64,000 nt of DNA from Amphiura filiformis (taxonomy: Eukaryota > Echinodermata > Ophiuroidea > Amphilepidida > Amphiuridae): contig NC_092628.1 in assembly GCF_039555335.1 (NCBI RefSeq), forward strand, positions 32,123,727 to 32,187,726. The letters run 5' to 3'. A model generated the notes under the pieces. The model was not told the origin of the DNA, ran no database searches, and saw only the letters and a program-made list of their open reading frames with translations. Made by a program: the position numbers and the translations under genes. Positions 49,210-61,300 of this stretch are shown here, one piece after another (the stretch's first letter is position 1; every line of letters begins with the position of its first letter).

Positions 49210-52200
49210 TCATCTTCTATTTGTAGCCTCCAATAGCCATGTGATTCCTTCCACAACACCAGATAATGTTGACACATTGGCATCAAACATCTGCAAGGCA
49301 ATAGTGGAAACAAAGTGATGATTAGAGCATTGTGTCAAGATGTAAAGGTTACATATTCCTTAAAAGCCTTAATCATAGATCTATTCAATCTATTCTAAGA
49401 TGTGACCTGCCATTACGAAATGAGTGCAAAGTCGCAAGTTGGTATAGTTTCAGAACACCCTGGCTACTGCCTTGGTGGTCTTTGTTTCCTTTGTGAATGG
49501 CCCATTCACAAATGACATACAGACATACTTCTAGCTTCAACAGGTGCCAGGCAAACAAAGCCCTTCAACTCAGTCAGCCTGAATGTCTTGAAACTACCAA
49601 CTTGTGACTTTATACTCATTTGTTATGGCAGGTCACATATATTGCCCACTGTACAAGAACTCCCAATCCACTTGACATTTTGCACTTCATATAGCAATTG
49701 TAAGAAGTTTTTATTTATTTAATCATTTCATTTACCTTCCAAGTTCTGTTAATCCTATGCATAGCTAGTTGTTCTGCTACATCCACACATGGTATTTTAC
49801 TGCTTTCACAGTCAGGCACACATGATAATATAAGTAATGGAGCCTTATTTGGAGTCCATCTTTCACTCATCATGGCAAAGAGCTCCGGTCTGCCTTCTGG
49901 TACTGTTTGAAAAAAAAAAAGTATGGAGATATTTAGTTTGGCTGGAATTTAACAGATCAGGCATAGCTCAAAACACCTGTACATACAAGAAAGTGGTTGT
50001 TTTGGATTCATTTAGCCAAAACCCCAAGTGCTATGTGTTTCTAGTTTGTTTATTTTTCCCTCGGAAAAGGCTGTGCTGATGCATATTTATTTGCCTGCAG
50101 TTAAATTTCATTTCTGAAGATTAAAAACAAAACCCAAGCTCAAAAAAATGTGCTTAAAGTTAAATGTAATTTTTTAAAAAACCTATGCGCATGGGAAGCT
50201 GAGACAAACCTGGGGGTGGGGGGGGGGCTAATTGCTATCTAATATCCAGGTGTATCGTAACACCAGCCAGCATGCCAGTGGTACGCAATTCTGTTATCAA
50301 TTATCATGCCGATACAATTTCAGCAGTGCCTGCCCCTCTGGCAGGTATCAATTCAAATGTCAGGCCGATTAATTTTGAAGCTGGACTGGTAGCTTTTTAT
50401 CTGTCTGACTGATGTAGTTCATGTAGGCCTAAAGCCTTGCTTAAAACAATAATAACAATAACAACAACATCACTGTTTGCCTTACCACAGTGGCATTTTT
50501 CTCTAAAACAACAACAATACTGCTTGCCTTGGAACAGTGGCATATTTTTTATCTTAAAGATAAAGATGTATCCATAAAAATGTTGTGATCAAAATCCAAT
50601 ACTCATCTTTTCTTTTACATTGTACATGATCAAAATTAACTGAGACCCACTTTCCCACATGAACACAGTTTAAGAACAGGCAATAGGTACTTAGGGTCTC
50701 CTCATAAACTTGTCATTTCAGAACCCAGACTAGGGGTCTCCTCATAAACTTGTCATTCAGAACCCAGACTAGGGGTCTCCTCATAAACTTGTCATTCAGA
50801 ACCCAGACTAGGGGTCTCCTCATAAACTTGTCATTTCAGAACCCAGACTGACAAACCCCTTGGGAAGTGAAGCAGAAAAGTAGTTGCCATGATTTGACTT
50901 ACATTCTTCTACCGATGCAGATGAGTCAACAACAAATATGAATGCATCTGTACCACTGCACAAGTCTCTGACGGCCGGGATGGGCTCATATTTCAGATCA
51001 GTCTCATCACCATCTGGGTTATTGCTAGCAGCTGTTGGTCTTAATAACTTATTCCTGTCTGCTCTGGTTGCATTTGGTATGTTCACATTTGTTCTGTCTC
51101 TCCTGAAAAATTGATCAAGATTATTCATTAATATTATAACAATGGTCTCTCCTGAAAAATTGGTGATGGTTATTTATTATTATAACAATTATATGGTCTC
51201 TCCTGAAAAATTGGTCAAAGTTATTCATTATTATAAGAATGGTCCATAACAACATGCTTGTATTTGCTTGCTTGAAAATTTTTTGACCTATATGAAATAG
51301 AATATGGAATATGCTTTTCTAGATGGTTGGATTTAAACATGGGGGGGCACTTAACACAAATGACCATACGGGTATGCTCCCCCGCAAAGACTCTTGATTT
51401 TGTTTTGTTTTTCAGCTCTAAAAGACCCCAAAATTGCTCATTTCTCATATATCTGGTTTTTCCAGGAGATTTTCAACCAAAAAGTCAAGAAAGACCCTTG
51501 ATTTTGACTGTTCGCAGCTCCAAAAGCTCCCATTTTACTTGTTTGCCATCAGCTCCCAAAGACCCACCTCCTCGAAATTCCGGGGGAGCATACCCACCAT
51601 TTTTTTTTGATGTGCCCCCCCTGGATTTAAACTGAAAGTAAAATAATATAATTTAGACTCATCAAATTGATTGTAGTTCTTACTTTGTTCCAGAGTACAG
51701 GGTGATAAGTCCGAGTTGTGCTTTGTTGTTCATTGAAATGTTGAAGCCTGTGCCAACACCTGAAACCAATAATAACAAAATTAGTACAAATGAACCATTG
51801 TCGATTGTCTTATTCATAAGATATAGGCCTGGGGTATAGGTAAAGATTTTTATTTCACTTTATTCCCACAATAGCAACATTGCCATTACACTGTATTACT
51901 TGTCACTTGAAGAAAATGGTCTGCTTTATTTTTTTTTTCAAAATTTAAAACAAAACAATGAACCCTCTTAATAATTTGCACTTACTGATGTATTTCTTTT
52001 GTCGACAACTTGTCGTCATGTAAATGTCAACAATGAAAATTCTACTTGACAACAGGCCTAAAAAATATATGTTTAATAACAAACTCAGTCAAAAGCTCAA
52101 TTTTGATACAACTGCGCAATCTTAATGCATTAACATATGTTTCTTAGTTGTCAGCCCAGAGAGCATCAGTCTATTTATAACAGATAGATCTATTCAAAAT

Positions 52201-55200
52201 ACAACTACCTGGTTGTGAAGCTGGAAACATTCCTTGATATTGAAATATGCCCGACTCATCGTTACCGATTAGTTTGTGAACAATTTTTGATGTATCTGAG
52301 TCCAAGCCAGGCCCAAACATGACCACCTTAGGTGCTTTGTGAGGTATGAATGACCACAGGAATCTTGGAATGGATAGAATATCAAATTGTTCCTGTCTTG
52401 CACAATGGGGGTTGCATCGCATGTATCTATGGAAACAAAAAAGAAAATACAAAATGTTGTAAATTGACACTATAGTATTGCAACTGAAGGGACAAGTTTT
52501 CAGAGATGGTATTGACAACTTAATAATGTGCCAACAGTGCAGAATAATTTACCTGTTTAATAATTTGAAATATGTTGCCACACAGTGTCGACTTCCTATT
52601 CGATAAATATAAATTTAATACTCCGTTGGTGAGCGACAGGCGACTGGTATTTCACCGAACGCAAGAAAAGGAGTTCTATCTGATTGGCTAGCAATCGATC
52701 GCTTAGGTCGCTTAGTAGTCAACTACAAACTCAAAACTGAGCATCGTATTCAATTCGATTGAAATCGATATTCTATTATTGCCGTAGATAAAGAGAGTGA
52801 TAGTGTGTCAATAATGTACATTGTATTGCAGCTGGATTTTACATGCATTCTTTTCTCAAAGAGTTGAATATGATCAAAATCTTTACTCAGGATTTCAAAT
52901 TTTTACCCGCAAATTGCAGTTAAACATATCCACAGCAAAATACCGGTCCTCACTAATTAGTGTATTTAATTTCCAGTTAGTGTATTTAAGATAAAACCTG
53001 ACAACAAATAAAATTTTCTTGCAATAGAAATATCATATGGGATACTGATATGGTAGGTCGCAACCGCCTAACGTGGAGCTGCTACTGCCGTAGCTGACTT
53101 TTTGCTCCGTGGAGCCAAATTGACCAATCATGATCATGTTAGAGTTTTTCATTACTCGGAGGTAAAACTGACTAATTAAGTACGACTTAATCATTACGTG
53201 AAGCAAATTTATTCATTAAGAATTTGCCAGACGAGCGTCACGTAGTTGCAAGATATCCTCGGTCACGAAAGTTATGATTCAAAAAGTAGTTTATGAAAAG
53301 TACGAACTGACTTATTATTAAGATGGACATGCACTCATAAGAAACTCATACAGTATTGTACATAACTATATAGCTAGGCAGAGTGGTGGTAAACTATGCA
53401 CACAGTTCTGCGATCTGCAGTGTATCGCCGGGAGCTAATTTGTATAACTTATGCGGTGTCCCTGCGTGAATTCGACCTTCAGCAAACTGCAAACCAGTTC
53501 GGATTTACTTTATATACTAGTAGTAGGCCATACATACTGTAGTTACTGTCCGTTTTCCTATACACAATACTCAGTGCGCTCACACGTGACCTCTACAAAT
53601 AGTTTATGTTAGAAGTATAGGCCATTGCCTAGTTGACGCGTCACTACTGTGTAAAAAATAACCGCCAATATTTAAAGTATTCTCTGAAATTCTAGAAAAT
53701 ATAGTTTTGTAACATGTCCTAAATTTTAGCTAATTTAGGTGTTTGGAAATATTGGTACTTTTGTACCAAAAAATATGAAGAAATTATTTCTAAACCGTGT
53801 TAAGTCATTAAGCTTCTCATTTTCAAGAACGCTGGTTAACAATAAGCAGACTATTGTCTCATTTCAGTAAACAAAAGCCCACAGTATTGTTACCTTGCGT
53901 TCGCTTTATAATCGTTCACCCAACTGAAACTATAATACCAGCTCATTGCTCATTGCACAGGTAAAACAGACACAAGTGCAGTGTGTATTTAACCAGAGAA
54001 GATCTGATGTAACATAGTTGAGCCGTTTTCATTGAGTGTTATCTTGGTTTAATAGCTTTTAATAGGGTTTAAGTCCTTCAAAGGTCGTGGTGAGTTCTAC
54101 TGTAAACATGACTGCATCATGATTATTTTTAAGTCAACAACATTCAACAATATGATCACCGTGATAGTATGAGAGTATCAGTACCGTGGGTGTCAGTGAT
54201 CCTGGCCTGACACAGTAGACAAACAAACAAACAAACACGCCACACACATGACACATGCATGCAAGGTAACATTGACTTTGCTCGAGAAACGCTAGCTACG
54301 AATTTGCTCACGGATGCCCTCGCATTCGTAGCTAAGCGCCCTCGAGTATCTGAATGCAGTGCGGAATAAACATGTAAATAACACCGTATACTTAATACAA
54401 TAGGCCACTTACTGCTTCAATAAGCATACCCTCAAATACCACTTTCCACATAACATGACCTACCAATTTGTTACTATACACGTTCCCAACATAACTCTCA
54501 GTAATATCAGATTTCAAGTGCAATTGCGTGGATATTTCATCACTAAAATTGCTCCCATTTTTCCATTGATCGGCGATGATTCAACTGTCAGTTCACGAAA
54601 TAAAATTTACTGTTGTTTCTAGTTTGTAATTTCAATTTCCCTAGACATGTGTATTAATAAACAAAACTCTTAAAAATAATAAATTTTTCTAATTGCTACT
54701 GACAGTATATCGGAAATTACTTCTTCATTAACTGCTGATTTGTTTTTGGACTATTTTATAAGACTATATCAATATTTTGTATTGTTAAATTAGGTTTGTA
54801 CTAAAAACACTAAAACTAATTGCTCATCACGTGAGCCTGTTACGTCGATAATATTCTCAACCCCACAAAACGTTATTCAGTCATTAATAAGCACAATTTA
54901 CGTGTGTGAAATGCCCTCGTAGGTTAAGACTGTTTCACCATCAGCACGGCGCAAACGGCTACAATAATAATAGCATGTGCAGGCCGGATCCAGCTCTGAA
55001 AAACTTGCGAATATTTAGCTGATATTTCCTTTATAATGTTAGGATCGTATGCATCGAAAGTGCAAACAGGCAGGTAATAGTACAATAAAACTTATATAAT
55101 GACACGCTTATTAATATGTGCTGGTGAAGTAAGCCAATACATAGCATTTTTATCAGTCATGTCACTTTGTTTATATCCCGATGCATTTTTATACACGGGT

Positions 55201-57870
55201 TCGACCGATATTCAGTAGGAGCAGATTCTAACGGTCAAAGCAAGCTTTGACCGTTAGTAAATATTTCGAACAACATTGACTATACACTAATCAAACAATG
55301 GTATTGATCCTGTACAACTGGTCGTGGTTTATTTACAATCGATTCATTTAAAATCCCCATAGTAAACATTAATTTTGGCAAGAGTTTTCTCTCTCTGGAA
55401 CGAGGATGCATCCACTGGCTCCGGCGTAATGAAAAGATCTAACATGATTGGTCAATTTAGCTCCGCGAAGCGAAAAGTAAGCTACGCGTAGCAGCTCCAC
55501 GTTGTGGCGTTTACGGCCAGCCATATATTGATCATGCGAAAATCGTAAAACATAGAATAGAAACAGTGTGGCAGGTGCTCAAAATCTCAAATTGTATGCT
55601 TAGCCTGAGTTGCACGGCCTATCTCGAATAAAATCACCATGCGTAGTTGTTGAAAAACGTGAGGATTCATCGTACTATCACGGCAATTTTTAACACGAAG
55701 ATATAGGGATGATGACGGTGTGTGCCAGTGCAGTTAAGGGGGGTACTACACCCCTCGATAAATTTGTGTCTATTTTTGCATTTTTCTCAAAAACCAATAA
55801 CATAGTGGTAACAAAGGTAAAAGTATATTATAGGGGCAAGGAATCCAATTACTATGTACACTGGAATTTCAGTGACCCAAGACAATCGGTTCGTTATTTA
55901 TGATAAGAAATAAGGTACCGCTAAGATGTACCTCATTTCCTATCATACATGATACTGAACCGCTTGTCTTGAGTCACTGAAATTTCAGTGTAGTAATTGG
56001 ATTCCTTGCCCCAACAATAAACATAACTTTTGTTACCAGTGTGTTATTATTTTTTGAGAAAAATGCAAAAATAGTCACAAATTTAACACAGGGGTGTACT
56101 ACCCCCTTAAGCAGGTATGGATCCAAGTTTTTGAAGGGGACATATTTGCACTAATTTATTTAAACTGTGCTCTCTTTCCTCCTTTTTATCCCCAGACCTG
56201 CTTCTGGGTGTAAGACCTTGTGTGATCGTACATTATAAACTGTTTTCCATGGTAAAAATCTCACAAATTTATAACAAATCTAAAAACACTTCTTACATTT
56301 CTTTGTAACCGAGATCTGAGTTCACATCTTCATATAAAGCAGGATTGGAAGTATTGCCGAGCTCCGTCCATGATGATTTCTCCTTCTTCAGAACATCTCT
56401 CCAGAGTAACTCATCAGCACAAATACTCTGGCATTGTTGACATGTAGCACTGAGTCTGCAAATGTCCGATGCATTCAGGTATGAAAGGATGTGTAGGTGA
56501 ACTTGTATCTGAAGAGAAACAACATAAATCATATAATGTACTTGTATGAAATCATATGCATGTGAGTATCGGGTTACAAGTTACAACAAATAAAGGTTAA
56601 AGCCACTGATTAGTCAAAAAGTAACAAAAATATTGTATGACTTATTTAGTGCAATAGGTTAAAAGGGCCGCATTTCGTGATCCACAGCCTCATCCCATAC
56701 TTTTCTCCAAAAAAAATGGAGATTTTTATATCACTGGAAACCTCTGGCTACATAATGTTTCTATACAAACAATTTCTTGCAGACTAATTCGTTTAGCAAA
56801 GATATCGTGAAATTTGAATTTCGTTCTGGTGCACCAGAACAAAATTACAACACATTGTCTGGAGCAGTGTAATACACATAAATCATGCATACTGTAAAAG
56901 TCAATATTTTGAAGATTTTGTCAATTGCACAAGAATTAAATTTCGCGGTTTTGATATTGATACAATAGAAACCTAATGCAAAAGTTTATTTTCGCGATTT
57001 TTTATTTTCGCGATTTTATGTCCACTCGCGAAATTCGCGAAAATAAAAACCTTGCGAAAATTTCTACTTTTACAGTAACTCGCAAACGCATAATCGGAAT
57101 CAACTGAAATTTTAGGAATAAGCTTTTTTCGTGGATATCTACTGAATAATGTCATAAAAAGAGGATGCTAGGATCACTTAAATACTATGGAAATTTATGG
57201 ATCATTAGTTTCCAATTGGACACCTCAAAAAAGGTGTTGTATTTGCTAAAAACATTGTTTGACTATCTGAAATCAGTTAAAAATCATGTGGGATTGTTCA
57301 GTACAAGTCTTGGCAAACAATGACAAGCATTTGTAAATCACCATTTCCTCTACAAGCGAAGCGAGTCAAGATATACGACAAGAGACTACTAAATATTTCA
57401 TTATTATCATTATTATTAACTTGAAACTGTTCTAAAATCATCGGAAAGGTTAGTAGTAGGTACAGAGATGCTCCAAATCTTTTTAAAGAAAAAGTGCAAA
57501 ATGGATTATGGTAGTTGGTTAAATTACTTACTGGTAAATGAAGAAATGGTATCCCAGCGATTCCTTTCTCATGCTCAGACTGCTTCTCAGTTCTCTCTGA
57601 TTCTGCACTTCCATTTCCTTCTTCAATCAAATTTGAGTTTGACATGTTTGAAGAACTTTCTCCACTCACTTCGGATGTTGTGGTACATCTGGCAGTCCCA
57701 TTCATTGTGTCAAGTGTCACTGCATATGTGTCTGAGTACAACTGCATCATGTATTTCAATGACACATCTAAACCACTTCCAAGATCTCCAGCAATGAAAC
57801 TGCTTCTGTCTGCCTCTTGTTTTGCTAAAATGTTTTGCACATTTGACAAAGTTTTCTCGTCACCAAACAT
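49210..57870 (-). CDS. FBXO4: F-box only protein 4
   Basis: Substrate receptor of an SCF (SKP1-CUL1-F-box) ubiquitin ligase; the vertebrate protein binds TRF1 and cyclin D1. Exons, phases agreeing throughout: 57532..57870, 56297..56508, 52209..52426, 51684..51759, 50903..51102, 49736..49902, 49210..49290; 430 residues (human 387). Seen: an acidic/serine-rich N-terminus; the F-box, whose Leu-Pro is the last codon pair of exon 1 (FLHLP) and continues HLHILSYLNASDICRL ... LLWRDVL (about residues 109-155); then the atypical GTPase-like domain with VVMFGPGLD, VGTGFNI, AFIFVVDSS, APLLILSCVPD and a C-terminal helix EGITWLLEA. The start is the first ATG after an in-frame stop at 57916-57918. Introns carry MITEs at 49401-49637, 53048-55526, 55734-56110 and 56661-57185. 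Confidence 0.95.
49401..49637. mobile_element. Inverted-repeat MITE in FBXO4 intron 6
   Basis: TGTGACCTGCCATTACGAAA pairs with the right end GTTATGGCAGGTCACA, and GTCGCAAGTTGGTA with TACCAACTTGTGAC. It fills most of the intron between exons 6 and 7. Confidence 0.75.
50694..50848. repeat. Minisatellite, about 40-bp unit, four copies
   Basis: The unit contains GGTCTCCTCATAAACTTGTC and CAGAACCCAGACTAG. Copies differ only in one T of CATTTCAG versus CATTCAG. It ends 54 bp from the donor of FBXO4 exon 5. Confidence 0.9.
51096..51243 (-). repeat. FBXO4: Three tandem copies spanning the FBXO4 exon 5 splice acceptor
   Basis: Roughly 50-bp units repeat AATTTTTCAG|GAGAGAC on the gene strand, giving acceptor-like sites with exon starts at 51102, 51151 and 51202. 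Only the site at 51102 keeps the FBXO4 frame; using 51151 leads to TAA within about ten codons. Confidence 0.85.
53048..55526. mobile_element. 2.5-kb element with inverted ends in FBXO4 intron 2
   Basis: The left end has ACGTGGAGCTGCTAC, TAGCTGAC and GAGCCAAATTGACCAATCAT; the right end has the inverse ATGATTGGTCAATTTAGCTC, GTAGCAGCTCCACGT and CCATAT. Arms about 100-130 bp. No reading frame of note inside; probably a non-autonomous DNA transposon. Confidence 0.65.
55734..56110. mobile_element. TTAA-type palindromic MITE, copy 3 (diverged subfamily)
   Basis: TTAAGGGGGGTACTACACCC at the left and TACTACCCCCTTAA at the right. The core differs from copies 1 and 2 (GGATTCCTTGCCCC, TCATTTCCTATCATACATGA). 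In FBXO4 intron 2, close to exon 2. Confidence 0.85.
56661..57185. mobile_element. MITE family copy 3, interrupted by another MITE
   Basis: Same family as 17177-17513, opposite strand. It is split at the word CATGCATA by the element at 56892-57075, after which the sequence resumes with ACTCGCAAACGC. Lies in FBXO4 intron 1. Confidence 0.85.
56892..57075. mobile_element. TA-flanked MITE with CTGTAAAAGT ends, nested insertion
   Basis: 184 bp from CTGTAAAAGT to ACTTTTACAG, flanked by TA at 56890-56891 and 57076-57077. The intact host copy at 17177-17513 has a single TA at the matching place, so this is a clean target-site duplication. The interior is rich in TTTCGCGA words, like the 2075-2284 family. 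Confidence 0.9.
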
Positions 57871-58382
57871 ATTTATGATATAAATGATAAATCTCTTTTC
57901 AGATCTAAAAAGCGTCTACGTTAAAGAACCAGCAGGACTCAAATGTTTCCTTTCCCAAATCCTGGTCCGGTCTGTCAGTGTCATCGGTAAGCTTAATTTA
58001 GATGCATGTGTCATTCCAGATACGTGTACGGATCCACGTCATGCACGTGGAAGTTTGTTTTGTAAACAAAAAAGTCAAAGTATCTCTAGGATCAAGAATA
58101 CAAATATTTTTAAAAGTAAACAACAAAAACGAATTTTTCAATAAAAAAATCTAAAAATTATTTGTAAAATAATATCCTTGCTTTACAATGCTTTAAATAT
58201 GAAAAAACTGTTTTGCAAAAGAAATTACCAGCATGTATTTTAGATTTAATTTCATTATAGGTAAAAACACAATTGACCCAGTTTCCAATCAATTACAATT
58301 TACTTCCGGGTTAAAATTTCACGCGAATGCACGCGTTTTGACGAGATTTGGTCTTTTGCACCGAGGCCATTACGGTACCAAG
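57871..58382. promoter_or_regulatory. Shared upstream region of divergent FBXO4 and RPL37
   Basis: Only 512 bases separate the two start codons on opposite strands, so the 5' UTRs and promoters of both must lie here. No TATA box stands out. CTTTT at 58353-58357 is a candidate start for an RPL37 transcript of the oligopyrimidine (TOP) type, by family expectation. Confidence 0.6.
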
Positions 58383-61300
58383 ATGGTTAGTAAACCCCGA
58401 AAATAAATCCACTTTATCCGACTGAATGAACCAAATAAAGAGTATCATTTTAAACTGAATATAAAGTTAAGATACTAAATGACAATTTGTGGTTGATATT
58501 TAGTAATTGAAGCTCTAGGTTTTGATCGTGTAGAGAATTTAACATACTACCCCGTGTCCATATATTCCTCGTAAATTCTGTAGTACATGAGTAAAAGCGA
58601 GTAGGTACAAGTTTAGCGTTCTACAATCACTGAATCACAAACAAGCCTCACTCAGTGATTTTAGGCACTAGAACACGATCGAATTCGGTGTTGAAATGAG
58701 CAAAATTGTGCGCTTAACACCATTTCCATGCATTGTTTCACGTTTTAAATAAATAGCGCCCGAGGGCCGAGCATTGCCGAGGGGGTAAAGTATTATTCAG
58801 ATTTCCTTTTACAAATTAAGCGTGCACTGCTAGCCGTCCAGCGTATTATTTTACACATGGTCCAATGCCAATGCACACGCTTGACGTCGCGCACGTATAC
58901 GCGATGCGATGGTTAATTTGTAAAAAGAAATCTGAATAATACCTTATCATTCTTTAATTAATTTAGGAAGGTCGAAAGAGGTCCCAAATTTCGGCATGTT
59001 CCAGTTCCAATAATTGAAACTCCCGGCTCCGACCGGGAGTTTCAACAGGTGCGGATGTGTATGTGATGTGCATTTGATTCACATGCATACTTATTTAGAT
59101 GTTGGTATGAAGAAATCGTTAGACGTTGCTCCAAAAATGATTGCAAAAAAAAAACACATTTGTTATCATTTTGTAATCATTTTGTAAACACATTTGTATC
59201 ATTTTTCACCACAAATATGATAATCCGAAAAAATTTGGGCCAAAAAACCAAATTTACTTTTTTTTATCCAAAATTTTTTTGCCCAAATTTGACATCTCGG
59301 ATTAATTCATATCAAGTCTCTGGCATTCCAAGTGTACACTTATACTGGTACTTTTTTAAACCAACAAGAAGCCCATAAGTTTCTGTAATTCAGGCAGGGT
59401 TAGAGTTAAAGGAAGTCTCTGGCAATCACAACATTTTGCCTTTTATATGTAAGCATGAATCGTGTGATTATATTTTAAACAAACTCATATAAATTTGCCA
59501 TAAAAATGAATAAAAACAGCGGTCTGTCTCTCACGCGATATTCCAAATTCCCTGGCACTGACATTGTCTAGTGCAATGACGTCCCAGTAATACAATGAAG
59601 GCTGACAACAATTGTGCACAAATAACTATTACGCCATTGCACTAGAAAATTCCGGCACGGGAATTTTGAATATCACTTGTTGAGAGCCGACTGTTTTTGT
59701 TTGCTTTTATGGTCAATATGAGTTTGTTACTTTGTTTTAAGGGGGTACTACACCCCTGTGGTAAATTTGTGACTAGTTTTGCATGTTTAAACCATGTTTA
59801 TCATTTTTCTTTGCAGACGAAGGGTACGTCAAGCTTTGGTAAGAGGCACAACAAGTCTCACACCTTTTGCAGACGATGCGGTCGTCGTAGTTATCACATC
59901 CAGAAGAAACGATGTGCTAGCTGTGGATACCCATCCAAGCGCATTAGGAGCTGTAAGTTGAGATTTTTGTGTTCCATATATCCAACTTTGCTTACCGTAC
60001 AAGTTACAATATTGCTTACATATGTACAGATCTATAAATATGTACCGGTATCTACTCTCAATTCCAGAAAAATACAACACTCATTTTTTAGGATAAATAA
60101 AAAACATATATGTTTATAATTGATATAATTAAAAGACTAAAGAGATTCGAAAATGTGTTTTCCAAAAATTAGAATGCATAATCTGGAATTAGTGCACAGC
60201 GGTACAGGTTCTGCCTTTGCGAGCGCAATCAGAGGATTGTGAGCGCACAATCAGAGGATTGCAAGTTTGAGTCCCAGCAGTGCCATGGGTAAAGCCCTTT
60301 ATCTCCCTTGCCTGTCTCTACTTGTCCATTGAGCATGCCTTGGGCATTGTATGGCAGCTGACATATTATGTTATTGATAGTGCAGAGATGTCACTTTTCC
60401 TGATTTATCAGGAATTCCTGATTTTTTCCCCTGATTTTTGCCATTTTTAGCCAAACATTCAGGATTATTTTTGGCAATGAGTGAGTGGCTATGCTTTGCA
60501 ACTTTCCGATTTTTTTTTCAACAAGCAAGTGCTTCTGTAGGCAACTGAAGGGTTGTAATTTAATGCCACGCCACCATTATTTGTGGAGTGGCAGTACGGT
60601 ACTAAACAGGCCTGGAAATAAGTCCGTCTGAACCAGGAGCCAAACATTTGGAAAAGCGGCTCCTGGTCCTGTAATTTTCTAGTGAACCAGGAGCCATTTT
60701 TAAAAAGCCAGGAGTTATTTTTTTGAAAGTATCAAAATGCTTATTTTTGGTATTTCTACAGCTTTCGATGCTCACCTGAGACATTTAGATCCATGTTATT
60801 TGTTTTAATCTTATTATATTTTAACAAATAATAACAAGTTGTAACAATGTTATTTTATCTGAACAACAGACCAGTTAAAAAACCACGAGTCTTATTTATT
60901 TTATTTTATTTTGTTTGAGTCTTATTTATTTTATTTTGTTTTGTGTTTTATTCTAATCTATTGTAGTTATTTCACTTTATTTTATTTTATTTTATTTTAT
61001 TTTATTTTATTATTTGAATAAAATTTGAATCCAATGACTAAAATCAGGGCTTAATTTGGCCTTACCCGTTTTTTTTCATGATTTTAGGAAAATTGTAAAA
61101 AAATCTAGAAACAACCATCGGCAAAATTCAAGATGGTCGCCTTCATGATCGCGATCATCGTGATCACCTAACCAGAAAACAAGGCAAAATACTGCCAAAA
61201 TTATGAGCCCTAATGGCAAATATCAAGGAAAATTTGCAAAATATTAGGTAACTAAAAGATAAGATTTGGGTGCTGCATTTTGTTGAAAATACATTGGAAA

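Noticed and set aside
49031-49318. Plus-strand reading frame of 95 codons ending DTLASNICKAIVETK
   Set aside because: Its last third is the exact antisense of FBXO4 exon 7 (49210..49290), whose minus-strand reading matches the FBXO4 C-terminus with correct phase.
57468-57797. Plus-strand frame of 109 codons
   Set aside because: Antisense of FBXO4 exon 1; the minus strand carries the F-box start and agrees with the next exon.
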